Shown here: piece by piece, positions 43,146-51,851 of the stretch | How positions within the stretch are numbered: the first letter of the stretch is position 1 | Layout: every line of letters begins with the position of its first letter | DNA from: Koleobacter methoxysyntrophicus | Lineage (GTDB): Bacteria > Bacillota > Thermosediminibacteria > Koleobacterales > Koleobacteraceae | Assembly (NCBI RefSeq): GCF_017301615.1 | Contig: NZ_CP059066.1 | Span: 248,001 to 312,000 of the forward strand | Reading direction: 5' to 3' | Length of the DNA stretch: 64,000 nt | Made by a program: the position numbers and the translations under genes | Notes under the pieces: model-generated | Database searches by the model: none | Told to the model about the DNA's origin: nothing | Seen by the model: only the letters and a program-made list of their open reading frames with translations

Positions 43146-46127
43146 TCAATCTTCGAGAAGGAATATTTCCTTTATCTCGATATAACCCTCATCTTTTCCG
43201 GTATGATCAAGCCTTATATACTGTTTTCCGGATTCTATATCAGCCGTTGTCCTGAAAGCTATTTTTATCTCCTGCCAATCCTCCGTTAAATTGACGGAAG
43301 CCGCCGATGCCTGGGTCCGCTGCCCTTCCCTGCTGAATACATAAACCCTGAACCGGCCCGGTCGAACGCTCCCCCTCGCTTTCATAACCAGCACATAATC
43401 GCTCTTGGGCTGCAGTTCAAAGTCGCGGGAATATATGTACCCCAATCCGCTGCCCGGGTTTTCTATCCTGAGATAAGGACTCCTTTCCCGGGAAATGATT
43501 TCGGTCTGAATGTAGCCCTCAGCCGTATCCGCCTTCCTCCACAGGTCGGGCAGGCCTTCCCCTCTGGTATCGATCATAAGGCTTGCTGCAAATACTATAT
43601 CATCTACCTCTCTGTAAATTCTTCTTGTTTCAATATTATCCTTCATATAAGCGGCTTTTTCGATGTTGAGGATCAGCTTAGGGGTAGTATCCATTTTTTT
43701 CACGGATTGAAGATTCAGGTCTTTGATAGTATTAACCATATCTATGGTCCTGTCAAGAAATTCAACGGATTCATCCCTGCTGCCTCTCCTGATTAATTCC
43801 TTTGCAATACTTACGTATGCATCTGAAAGGTATTCATAGTAATTTACATTATAGGGATGGAGTTGGGAAGCCTTTTCCAAATACTTAAGGCCCTCTTCGA
43901 TGTTTCCTCTCCTCAGGTAGAATGCCCCTAAGTGTGCATTCAGCCGGGGGTTGTATTTATCCAGGCTTACCGCCTTCTGCATCTCTTTTTCGGCTTCTTC
44001 AAGAAGTTCTTCTGATTCACTGCTGTTCCCTATGACATCCAGGATCTGGGCCCTGTCGGCTCTGAACGATGCTGTAAAAGGGTCGTATTTCGATGCCCTT
44101 TTAAAGGCCTCTTCCGCTGCCAGGGTTTCGCCCCGGGTTAACAGGGATATACCTTTCTGCCCATAGTTATAACCGGCAAATAAGGTCAGGGATACGGCAA
44201 ATATTAAGAGTGAGGTCACTAAGGAACCTGTATAATATGGTGTAAGAGACCTGTGCATATCCCTCTTTCTGCCCTCACTGCCGGACTGAACGGATGCCCT
44301 TCCGTTTATAATTCCGAAGATAAACCAGAGGTAGAGGGCTACAGCACCGAGGGAGAGGTTAAAATCTATAATGCTGTGGATTCCCAGGGCAGCTGCAGGA
44401 ATAAATATGCCCCATATCAGCTGCCTGTCTTCGGGAGCAGTCTCTGATTTATAGAGTTTAATAACGGTAAATATAACCAGTATCCATACTGATAAAACCG
44501 CTAATAGGCCTAATGTGCCCGTTTCAACCCACACCTGCATGAAGTAGTTGTGGACCTGGTTCGACCAGTAGAGGTGGGACTGATAGCCGAAGTAGATAGA
44601 TGCCCAGCCGCCTCCGCCAGTGCCGATAATCGGGTAATCCTTTATAATTCTAAAGGCATCTCTGTAAAACGTAAATCTCCCTGATGCGCTCGTATCTTTA
44701 AGGTTTATCGAAAAAATTCGGTTAACCAGGTTTTCAGGGATATATTTGTACGCCGTCCTTACCTTTATAGGGTTAGCCCCTTGTACAACAGGGCTGATTT
44801 CAATATTTTCGAATTTCGCTCTTGTATTTGGATAGTAGTTCTGGAAGTATATCCTTATACTTTTTGTATCCGCCCGGGTCTTAAACGAAAGTTCTTTGGT
44901 CTCTATCCCTTCGGTGCCGCCGGTTGAATTTAAAATCCGGGTTGCTTTGTTTTGTTTGTCATAGCTGTTGACTACTATCCTCCAGGAATACGGCTGGTCA
45001 TCGGGGTTTTTTGATTCTATATCGACCTTTAATACGTATTCCGTATCGGGCCTGATGTTTTTGACCTCCCTGGTCACTGACTTCCAGCCTGCTTCCTCTT
45101 CTGCTGTATGATGCAGAGCTATGGGTTTTACGGCAGTAAAGGCAGCTATTGCAGCTGCTATTAGTGTAATGGAAATAAGTCCTACAAATGCGAGCTTCAC
45201 TTTGCGGTTAATTCCGGCAACATATCCTGAGATAAATAAACACACGCCCGTTAAACCTATGCCTGCAAAGAACCAGAGCCATGCCCTTATTTCACGGGAA
45301 CCGCCTATTGACGATGCGAATCCCTGCAGAACTAACAATGAGGGAATAAGCACTATGACAAAGTTCTCTATCGCTCTTATCCTGTTTTCTTTTACAAGGC
45401 CTATCAAATAGATTATAAATACTATCGGAAAAAGGAACCATGCCCCTCTTGAATATGTAAATATAAAGGTGAAGAACAGGATAAAATTAGCTGTTGAGTA
45501 AAGGTATTTTTTCCATTTTTTGTCTTCGTTTAGTAAAAGGGTCATGGATATAAAGTAGGCTGCCGTCAGGTACGCAGCAAGGGTATTGGGATACTGGATG
45601 GAGGAATTTATCCTTCCACCCACAAAAGCACCGTTGTAGGAAAAGGTCCCCGCTGCAGCCCCTATGCCTAAAAGGGCTACCCCCACAGCACTTGCCAAAA
45701 GTACATTCAGGAAAACCTTTATTTCCTTCCGGCTTCTGGCAAGCTCTCCTGCAAGCCAGTAGGCCATAAAGTAGTTAACATACTTCAGGAATTCCCCTAT
45801 GGCCAGGCGGACATTTACGGCAGCAAATATCGAAATGAAGTATACTGCAGCCATTCCCAGGGCTGCATAGTCCAGAGGTGTTCTTAAAAAGACGGGGTCC
45901 CTTTTTACCGACAGCTTATATATCCACCACAGGCCGAAGAGGACTGCGGTGAACATATGGGTCGGGAGCAGTTCCCTATCGAAGAATAAACCCCTGAAGT
46001 AAGGGGGGTAGAACATCAACACGCACAGGCATGCAAAGACGACCCAGTACAGGGTTCCCCGCTGCTGACCTTTATCGGTTTTATTTTCCCGGTTTTGCTG
46101 TTTTTTCAACCTCTGTTTTCTGCCCAT
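43146..46127 (-). CDS. O-antigen-ligase-family membrane protein with TPR and carbohydrate-binding-like C-terminus
   Basis: The very large protein (993 residues) has 12 or so membrane segments in two blocks (about 25-320 and 520-640) around an extracytoplasmic loop. The VHNYFMQVWVETGTLGLLAV segment (about residue 525-545) matches the Wzy_C/WaaL active region. Next come TPR repeats (about 660-800; LTRGETLAAEEAFKRASKYD, LGAFYLRRGNIEEGLKYLEK). Both the loop and the last 120 residues (DYVLVMKARGSVRPGRFRVY) look like beta-sandwich carbohydrate-binding modules. It may ligate or polymerise the glycan and hold it on the surface. It follows the Wzz-like gene by 7 bases. Confidence 0.82.
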   Translation of the reverse strand: MGRKQRLKKQQNRENKTDKGQQRGTLYWVVFACLCVLMFYPPYFRGLFFDRELLPTHMFTAVLFGLWWIYKLSVKRDPVFLRTPLDYAALGMAAVYFISIFAAVNVRLAIGEFLKYVNYFMAYWLAGELARSRKEIKVFLNVLLASAVGVALLGIGAAAGTFSYNGAFVGGRINSSIQYPNTLAAYLTAAYFISMTLLLNEDKKWKKYLYSTANFILFFTFIFTYSRGAWFLFPIVFIIYLIGLVKENRIRAIENFVIVLIPSLLVLQGFASSIGGSREIRAWLWFFAGIGLTGVCLFISGYVAGINRKVKLAFVGLISITLIAAAIAAFTAVKPIALHHTAEEEAGWKSVTREVKNIRPDTEYVLKVDIESKNPDDQPYSWRIVVNSYDKQNKATRILNSTGGTEGIETKELSFKTRADTKSIRIYFQNYYPNTRAKFENIEISPVVQGANPIKVRTAYKYIPENLVNRIFSINLKDTSASGRFTFYRDAFRIIKDYPIIGTGGGGWASIYFGYQSHLYWSNQVHNYFMQVWVETGTLGLLAVLSVWILVIFTVIKLYKSETAPEDRQLIWGIFIPAAALGIHSIIDFNLSLGAVALYLWFIFGIINGRASVQSGSEGRKRDMHRSLTPYYTGSLVTSLLIFAVSLTLFAGYNYGQKGISLLTRGETLAAEEAFKRASKYDPFTASFRADRAQILDVIGNSSESEELLEEAEKEMQKAVSLDKYNPRLNAHLGAFYLRRGNIEEGLKYLEKASQLHPYNVNYYEYLSDAYVSIAKELIRRGSRDESVEFLDRTIDMVNTIKDLNLQSVKKMDTTPKLILNIEKAAYMKDNIETRRIYREVDDIVFAASLMIDTRGEGLPDLWRKADTAEGYIQTEIISRERSPYLRIENPGSGLGYIYSRDFELQPKSDYVLVMKARGSVRPGRFRVYVFSREGQRTQASAASVNLTEDWQEIKIAFRTTADIESGKQYIRLDHTGKDEGYIEIKEIFLLED

Positions 46128-46134
46128 ATATAAT

Positions 46135-47436
46135 TCACACCTTTATATTCTGTTTGGCCGCTTCGGCACTGGGCCCGGTGTTTTTCCAGTACTCTATGAA
46201 GAACACGGTAAATGCCCCTATCATGATGCCGAGGACTGCCGATATGGCTATATTGAGCATTTTTTTCGGTGACACGGGCTTTTCGGGGATATATGCCGGC
46301 GACACCACCATTATGCTGGTTTCTCCAAGCTGGGCCGATAATGTGATCCTGGCTTCCTGGTATTTCTGCTGGAAGGTGTCATAGGTATATTCTGCCAGGT
46401 TTACCTTCCTCCTGATCCGGTCGTATTCTACCTGCTTTTGGGCAAGCTCCACCTGGAGTTTTTCGATTTCGATCCGGGTATTTTCGATTTCCCGGGATAT
46501 GGAATCCTTTTTGGCCCTTATCCCTGAAAGCCGTATCTGGTAATCGGCAATTTTATTCGTCAGGGATATGAATACGGGGTTTATTTCTTCGCTTTCCATC
46601 TTCAGCCCGTACAGCTCTTTCAGGCTGCCGTTTGCCGCTTCTTCTGCGATCCTGGCCAGAAGCTGGTCATCGGTAATGGATTTCAGGGTTTTCAGGGTCT
46701 CGGGCTGTTCGCGGAGCTCCTTCACGGCCCTCTCCAGGGAAGCCGTGAGCTCCTTTTCCTGGATCTCAAGGTCAACCAGTTCGGTTTTGAAGGCCGTAAG
46801 CTGGGCCAATTTTGAGTCTATTTCCTTTTTAAGCTCGTCTACGCTCCTGGGCTGGGCCAGAAATGCCTTCAGCTCTTCAGTAGCCTCTTCCAGGTTTTCC
46901 TTTTCGCTGTCGAGCCTTGTTTTTATGAATTCGGCCGATTTCCCCATCTGCTCCCTGACTGCCTCCGATATGAAGCTGACGAACTTATCGGATACGGTAT
47001 TGGCTATATCTGCCGCAAGCTCCGGGTCTCCGTCTTTAACCTTGATATATATGAGGTTTGTATCCTTTACTGCTTCCACATTTATTGATTCCTTTAAAGA
47101 TTCTACGGTATACTTTTCGGGGTCCAGGTTAAGGGTATCTATAACCTCTCTTAAAATCGTAGGGTTCTTTACCTGGGCCCTGTAGGTTTCAACGGTCATC
47201 TGGGGGTATCTGGATATGGAATCCATGAGGATTCTGAAAGCACTTCCTTCGTTCTCCTCAACCTGCGTATTTACCGCCGATACCATCAGCGCCGTCTGTG
47301 CCTCGTATGTGGGCGGTATTACAAAAAAGCTCAGGATGCCTGCCGCAAGCACCGCCGTTATCGTTATGACGGCGATTACCCATCTGCCCCGCAGCAGGAT
47401 TTCTATCAGTTCGCGCAAGCTTATTTCTTCTTCCAT
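46135..47436 (-). CDS. Wzz-type polysaccharide chain-length determinant
   Basis: The 433-residue protein has the classic layout: N-terminal membrane segment (GRWVIAVITITAVLAAGILS, about 17-37), TYEAQTALMVSAV strand region, a long coiled coil (about 165-350) and a C-terminal Pro-rich motif with second membrane segment (PEKPVSPKKMLNIAISAVLG). It sets polymer length together with the Wzy polymerase. No tyrosine kinase or phosphatase gene is next to it. GAGGAGG precedes the ATG and TATAAT on the minus strand lies about 50 bases upstream (47488-47483), so this is probably the first gene of the 27-kb locus. Confidence 0.88.
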   Translation of the reverse strand: MEEEISLRELIEILLRGRWVIAVITITAVLAAGILSFFVIPPTYEAQTALMVSAVNTQVEENEGSAFRILMDSISRYPQMTVETYRAQVKNPTILREVIDTLNLDPEKYTVESLKESINVEAVKDTNLIYIKVKDGDPELAADIANTVSDKFVSFISEAVREQMGKSAEFIKTRLDSEKENLEEATEELKAFLAQPRSVDELKKEIDSKLAQLTAFKTELVDLEIQEKELTASLERAVKELREQPETLKTLKSITDDQLLARIAEEAANGSLKELYGLKMESEEINPVFISLTNKIADYQIRLSGIRAKKDSISREIENTRIEIEKLQVELAQKQVEYDRIRRKVNLAEYTYDTFQQKYQEARITLSAQLGETSIMVVSPAYIPEKPVSPKKMLNIAISAVLGIMIGAFTVFFIEYWKNTGPSAEAAKQNIKV

Positions 47437-47609
47437 CGATTTTCCTCCTCGAAGTTTGCTGTAGCTTTTCTAAAAATAGGACATTATAAGAATTTCGATA
47501 AAAATTAACGAATTCCTTCTTTTGCACTGCATTTATAATTCTTTTATACTGTATCTGCGAGCTTAACCTGACCATCGAGGTTTTATATTTCGACAAAAAG
47601 AAAAAAATT

Positions 47610-47634
47610 CCTCCTTTTTAGAGGAGGTTTTTTT
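47610..47634. terminator. Bidirectional hairpin terminator
   Basis: CCTCCT pairs with AGGAGG around TTTTAG, with seven T residues on the plus-strand 3' side and a long A-run on the other side. It would end minus-strand transcripts of the PTS IIC-like gene and separates it from the polysaccharide locus. The rest of 47437-47657 holds no gene. Confidence 0.75.
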
Positions 47635-47657
47635 ATGTCTACAATTCAAGCCCTTGA

Positions 47658-48713
47658 CTACAGATCCAGTTTCATATCTCCATATTTTATTAAACCCTTT
47701 TTCCGCATAAATTCGGAAAACAGCAGTGAAAGTGCAGCCGGTAATATAAAGTGCAGCAGGAGTATCTTTACATACAGCCCGGGGCCTCCTAATCCCGCAG
47801 CCTCCATAGCTGCAATTGTGCCGAACTGGCCGACAAGGCCGCTCGTCCCCATACCCGCACCGGCAGGGATGTTTTCCATTCTGAGGACGGTTGTTGCCAG
47901 CGGGCCGAGGATGGCTGAGGCAAGGGTCGGCGGTATCCATATTTTAGGATTTTTAACTATATTGGGTATCTGAAGCATTGAAGTCCCTAAACCTTGAGCC
48001 AGCAGGCCGCCGACTTTATTCTCGCGGTAGCTGGAAACGGCAAATCCTATCATCTGGCAGCAGCAACCGACGGTCGCAGCCCCTGCCGCTATCCCACCCA
48101 GCTGCAGCATTATACAAAGGGCCGCACTGCTTATAGGAAGGGTTAATGCCACACCCACTAAAACGGATACCAGTATCCCCATAGGAATCGGTTGAAGTTC
48201 AGTAGCATACATGATCAGCTGACCGAATCCCTTCATAAAGGCTGCCACACCCGGGCCTACGAAGATACCTGCAAGGGAACCCGTTATAATAGTAACTGCC
48301 GGGGTTACGATAATATCAATTTTGGTCTCCTTTGAAACGGCTTTACCGAATTCGGCACCCACAACTGCTGCGATGAATGCCCCTACGGGGCCGCCCAGCT
48401 GGCCGCCTGCAATCCCCGTAATCGTTGAAGCAAATAGGACAAGAGGGGGCGCCTGCAGCCCGTATGCGACGGCAACGGCAATAGCGGGCCCTGTCATCTG
48501 GGATGCTAGAGGCCATACCTTTTCTACCAGGAACGGAATCCCGAGTTTTTCACCTATAACCTTTAGAATCAAACCGACAATCAATGACCCGAAAAGACCT
48601 TGTGCCATATACCCTAAGGCATCAATACCGTAGCGCTTTAGTGAAAACTCGATATTTTTCCTCTCTAAGAAACTAATTTTTTTAACTTCCTGGGCTTTTG
48701 TACTCTCAACCAT
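47658..48713 (-). CDS. Stand-alone PTS IIC-like membrane protein (PTS_EIIC_2 family)
   Basis: The 351-residue protein has about 9-10 glycine/alanine-rich membrane segments and begins with a cytosolic helix (FLERKNIEFSLKRYGIDALG). It contains LLQ-free loops such as PKIWIPPTLASAILGPLATT and NIPAGAGMGTSGLVGQFGTI, typical of PTS_EIIC_2 proteins. These lack IIA/IIB domains, and no PTS partner gene is in the window, so a sensing or uptake role other than classical phosphotransfer is possible. AAGGAGG lies just before the ATG. A 35-residue open frame precedes it by 33 bases. Confidence 0.75.
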   Translation of the reverse strand: MVESTKAQEVKKISFLERKNIEFSLKRYGIDALGYMAQGLFGSLIVGLILKVIGEKLGIPFLVEKVWPLASQMTGPAIAVAVAYGLQAPPLVLFASTITGIAGGQLGGPVGAFIAAVVGAEFGKAVSKETKIDIIVTPAVTIITGSLAGIFVGPGVAAFMKGFGQLIMYATELQPIPMGILVSVLVGVALTLPISSAALCIMLQLGGIAAGAATVGCCCQMIGFAVSSYRENKVGGLLAQGLGTSMLQIPNIVKNPKIWIPPTLASAILGPLATTVLRMENIPAGAGMGTSGLVGQFGTIAAMEAAGLGGPGLYVKILLLHFILPAALSLLFSEFMRKKGLIKYGDMKLDL

Positions 48714-48746
48714 TTGTTTTCCTCCTTGAAATATATGGAAGTAATT

Positions 48747-48854
48747 TTATTGCTGAGACATACCGACCACTGCCTCACCGGATTCAGAAGCCTCTTTTGC
48801 CAGGTCAAAGACCACATCCTTAAGGTGCGTAAGTTGGTCATCATCACATATCAT
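48747..48854 (-). CDS. Small 35-residue open frame upstream of the PTS IIC-like gene
   Basis: From ATG 48854 the minus strand reads MICDDDQLTHLKDVVFDLAK then EASESGEAVVGMSQQ and stop. Composition (acidic, helical) and position (33 bases before a gene with its own strong ribosome site) suggest a real small protein or leader. The ribosome site is weak (GCGGATTGG). The reading frame differs from the 60-residue shadow frame covering the same DNA. The name and role are unknown. Confidence 0.4.
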   Translation of the reverse strand: MICDDDQLTHLKDVVFDLAKEASESGEAVVGMSQQ

Positions 48855-49117
48855 CCAATCCGCTTTTTAGTTAAATATATAATATATCGGTTATGTACAA
48901 TATAATTATAGCACTATTAACTGATATATCAACACTCATCCTTTTTTTTCACTGACAGAGGACTGCAGATTTAAATGCTATCCATAATCCCAGGTCCTGC
49001 CTTCCGATAAGTGCGGTTTTTGGTAAATGTTAGAATATTTATTTTTTACCGGGTTATAATACTTAATAATATTATTCAAACGATTGAATCTGTAATGAGC
49101 TGAAGGGGAAATACTCT

Positions 49118-50728
49118 GTGTTCAAAAGACTGCTGAAAGCTTTAGCCTCTTTATATAAAAAACGGCAAAAAAAAGTAAGGAACAGCCCTGCAGAACCCGT
49201 GAGCAAACTCTTAATATCCGATAATCTCGACAAAAATATCCGTTATATTAAAACGTCCCTCGGCAACAGTCCAGACCTGATAATCAGGAAATTCGGGATA
49301 GGCATTAAGCAGCAGATAATGTGTGCGGTTGTTCATATAGATGGCATGACGGATAAGGGCATTATGGGCCAAAATGTTCTCAAGAATTTGATGATAGATG
49401 CAAGGCTAACCCCGCCCGGTATAAACAAAATTCAGGGAAACGCTTTCAGGTGGATCCGCGATTCAGTGGTGAGCCTGTCTGAGGTTAAAGAAGCAACCGA
49501 GCTTAAGGACGTGTTGGATGCTGTCCTCTCGGGAGATACCGTGCTTATGGTTGACGGAACAGCCAGAGCCCTTATCGTGTCCACAAGGAGATGGGAATCT
49601 CGAGCCATAGAGGAGCCTCTAGCAGAACCGTCGGTAAGGGGACCGAGAGATGGGTTTACGGAAGTTTTGAAAACCAATATTACCCTGATCCGTCGAAGGA
49701 TAAAATCTCCGCGTCTGCGGCTGGAACAGGTGAAGATCGGGGAAATAACAGGGACAAATGTAGTAATTGTTTACATTAAAGGGGTTGCGGATGATAAGGT
49801 CGTAGAAGAAGTAAGGCGGCGGATTTCCAAGATCTGCGTGGACGGAATCCTCGAAAGCGGATATATAGAAGAACTTATAGAGGACTGCCCTATATCTCCC
49901 TTCAGTACCATAGGCCATACCGAGCGCCCTGATAAGGTTGCTGCACAGCTTTTGGAAGGTAAGGTAGCTATTTTATGTGACAATACACCATTTGCATTAA
50001 CGGTACCGGCATTATTTAATGAATTCCTTCAGGCACCTGAAGATTATTATGAACGATATTTCATAGGGTCATTCACAAGAGGGCTGAGATATATCTCAAT
50101 GTTTGCATCTCTAACTTTACCGGCGGTATGGGTTTCAATAATTACCTTTCATCAGGAGCTGATTCCTACGCCTCTTCTACTCAGCATAGCTGCAGCCAGG
50201 GAAGGGGTCCCGCTTCCAGCCGTAGGTGAAGTGCTTTTGATGGAATTTGCATTTGAAGTGCTGAGGGAAGCCGGGGTGCGCCTTCCCCGACCCGTAGGCG
50301 GGGCTATCAGCATTGTAGGAGGCATAGTTATAGGAGAAGCGGCGGTACAGGCAGGAATAGTCAGTGCACCTGTGGTAATTATCGTAGCATTTACCGGAAT
50401 AGCTTCTTATGCCATTGCAGTATATCCCCTTTCAATCACTTTAAGGCTCCTCAGGTTCCCGCTGACAATTGCCGGCTCCATCCTCGGGCTTTACGGGGTA
50501 ATGCTGGGTCTGATTATGATCCATATCCACCTCGCTTCACTGCGTTCCTTTGGAGTTCCTTTCTTATCACCCATATCCACCGGCAGTCTTTCGGATTTTA
50601 AGGATGTCTTTGTCAGGGGGCCATGGTGGATAATGTTTAAAAGACCTCAATTCATCGGCCATAGAAACCCTGTAAGGCAGAAACGGGGCCTTAAACCCCG
50701 ACCACCCGGTAACAAAAAGGAGAATTAA
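49118..50728 (+). CDS. gerKA: Spore germinant receptor subunit A (GerKA/GerAA family)
   Basis: The 536-residue protein has a soluble N-terminal half (LLISDNLDKNIRYIKTSLGN, SGDTVLMVDGTARALIVSTR, RGPRDGFTEVLKTNITLIRR) and a C-terminal block of four to six membrane segments (LPAVWVSIITFHQELIPTPL, VGGAISIVGGIVIGEAAVQA). The RGPRDGF and PFALTVP motifs are family hallmarks. It forms a complex with GerKB and GerKC in the spore inner membrane and responds to nutrients. GTG start with AAGGGG upstream. First gene of the operon; expected to be expressed in the forespore, though I cannot identify a clear sigma-G promoter. Confidence 0.95.
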   Translation: MFKRLLKALASLYKKRQKKVRNSPAEPVSKLLISDNLDKNIRYIKTSLGNSPDLIIRKFGIGIKQQIMCAVVHIDGMTDKGIMGQNVLKNLMIDARLTPPGINKIQGNAFRWIRDSVVSLSEVKEATELKDVLDAVLSGDTVLMVDGTARALIVSTRRWESRAIEEPLAEPSVRGPRDGFTEVLKTNITLIRRRIKSPRLRLEQVKIGEITGTNVVIVYIKGVADDKVVEEVRRRISKICVDGILESGYIEELIEDCPISPFSTIGHTERPDKVAAQLLEGKVAILCDNTPFALTVPALFNEFLQAPEDYYERYFIGSFTRGLRYISMFASLTLPAVWVSIITFHQELIPTPLLLSIAAAREGVPLPAVGEVLLMEFAFEVLREAGVRLPRPVGGAISIVGGIVIGEAAVQAGIVSAPVVIIVAFTGIASYAIAVYPLSITLRLLRFPLTIAGSILGLYGVMLGLIMIHIHLASLRSFGVPFLSPISTGSLSDFKDVFVRGPWWIMFKRPQFIGHRNPVRQKRGLKPRPPGNKKEN

Positions 50729-50753
50729 TTCGTAAAACAGGGGGCTGAACAAC

Positions 50754-51851
50754 GTGCTGGAAAAAGGGAAAATTTCAAATATGCAGGCCTCGATCCTCCT
50801 GGTATCAGGTGTGCTTCCCACCGCTTTGATTACTCTACCGGCAATAACCTGTGAAGCAGCAGGCCCTGATGCATGGCTTTCGGTTTTCTTTGCATCTCTG
50901 GTCGGAATGTGCGTCATCCTGGTTGCGGTCAGCCTGGGTTTAAGGTTTCCCGGCCGGACCATCATAGAGTACAGTGAAACAATAGCCGGGAGGTTTTTGG
51001 GCAAAATCATCGGCCTTATTTTCATCTGGTTTTTCCTGCATAAGAGTTCAGTCATAGTAAGGGAGTTTGCAGAATTTATCATAACGGTATCAATGCCTGA
51101 AACGCCATTGATCGTTTTTGTAATTACCATACTCTTCACAGCAGCTGTTGCAGTTCGAAGCGGCCTGGAAGTTATCGCGCGAATCAACGATATGTTCTTC
51201 ACCATCATCACTATATCCTTTATAACACTCGTGGTACTTGCAACAAAGGACCTGGACCTTTCGGTTTTGACACCTGTACTTGCAAAAGGGCTCATCCCAC
51301 CGCTGAAAGGTGCTGTTCCTACCGCGGGCTGGATAGGAGAGACCATTACCATTGCATTCCTTCTGCCTTATATGAACCGGCCGGAAAAAGGGGCCAGGGC
51401 GGGTATAGCCGCAGTAATCATCATATCCGTATTCCTCACTATAGCTGATATAGTTGCAATGGCTACTTTCGGCCATGCACAAACAGCGAGACTAATGTTC
51501 CCCACCTTCATGGTTGCAAGATATATCAGTATTGCCGGCTTAATCGAACGGATGGAATCACTGATAACACTGATCTGGATCGGGGGGGTGTTTGTTAAGA
51601 TATCACTTTACTATTATGTTGCTGTCCTGTCCACGGCTCAATGGGCAGGATTGGCTGATTACAGGCCCATTACCTTCCCTATAGGAACCATAATAGGTGC
51701 CTTATCCATCCTTTTATTTGCTAACATCCCCGAACTTATAACCTTTCTTTCAAAAGTATGGGGACCGTATTCGGTGCCGATTGAACCGGGGCTTCCTTTA
51801 ATTTTGCTTACTGCAGCATGGATCCGAAAAAAAGGAGGTAAACCGGAGTGA
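50754..51851 (+). CDS. gerKB: Spore germinant receptor subunit B (GerKB family permease)
   Basis: The 365-residue protein has ten hydrophobic segments like the amino-acid/polyamine transporters from which GerB subunits derive (ILLVSGVLPTALITLPAITC, FPGRTIIEYSETIAGRFLGK, YMNRPEKGARAGIAAVIIIS). It probably binds the germinant within the membrane. It follows gerKA by 25 bases, starts at GTG 50754 with GGGGG upstream, and its stop overlaps the gerKC start by 4 bases. Confidence 0.94.
   Translation: MLEKGKISNMQASILLVSGVLPTALITLPAITCEAAGPDAWLSVFFASLVGMCVILVAVSLGLRFPGRTIIEYSETIAGRFLGKIIGLIFIWFFLHKSSVIVREFAEFIITVSMPETPLIVFVITILFTAAVAVRSGLEVIARINDMFFTIITISFITLVVLATKDLDLSVLTPVLAKGLIPPLKGAVPTAGWIGETITIAFLLPYMNRPEKGARAGIAAVIIISVFLTIADIVAMATFGHAQTARLMFPTFMVARYISIAGLIERMESLITLIWIGGVFVKISLYYYVAVLSTAQWAGLADYRPITFPIGTIIGALSILLFANIPELITFLSKVWGPYSVPIEPGLPLILLTAAWIRKKGGKPE

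Noticed and set aside
47258-48847. Several overlapping minus-strand frames of 60-125 residues around the Wzz and PTS IIC genes
   Set aside because: They lie inside or across real genes in other frames and have Cys/His/Arg-rich, non-protein-like composition.
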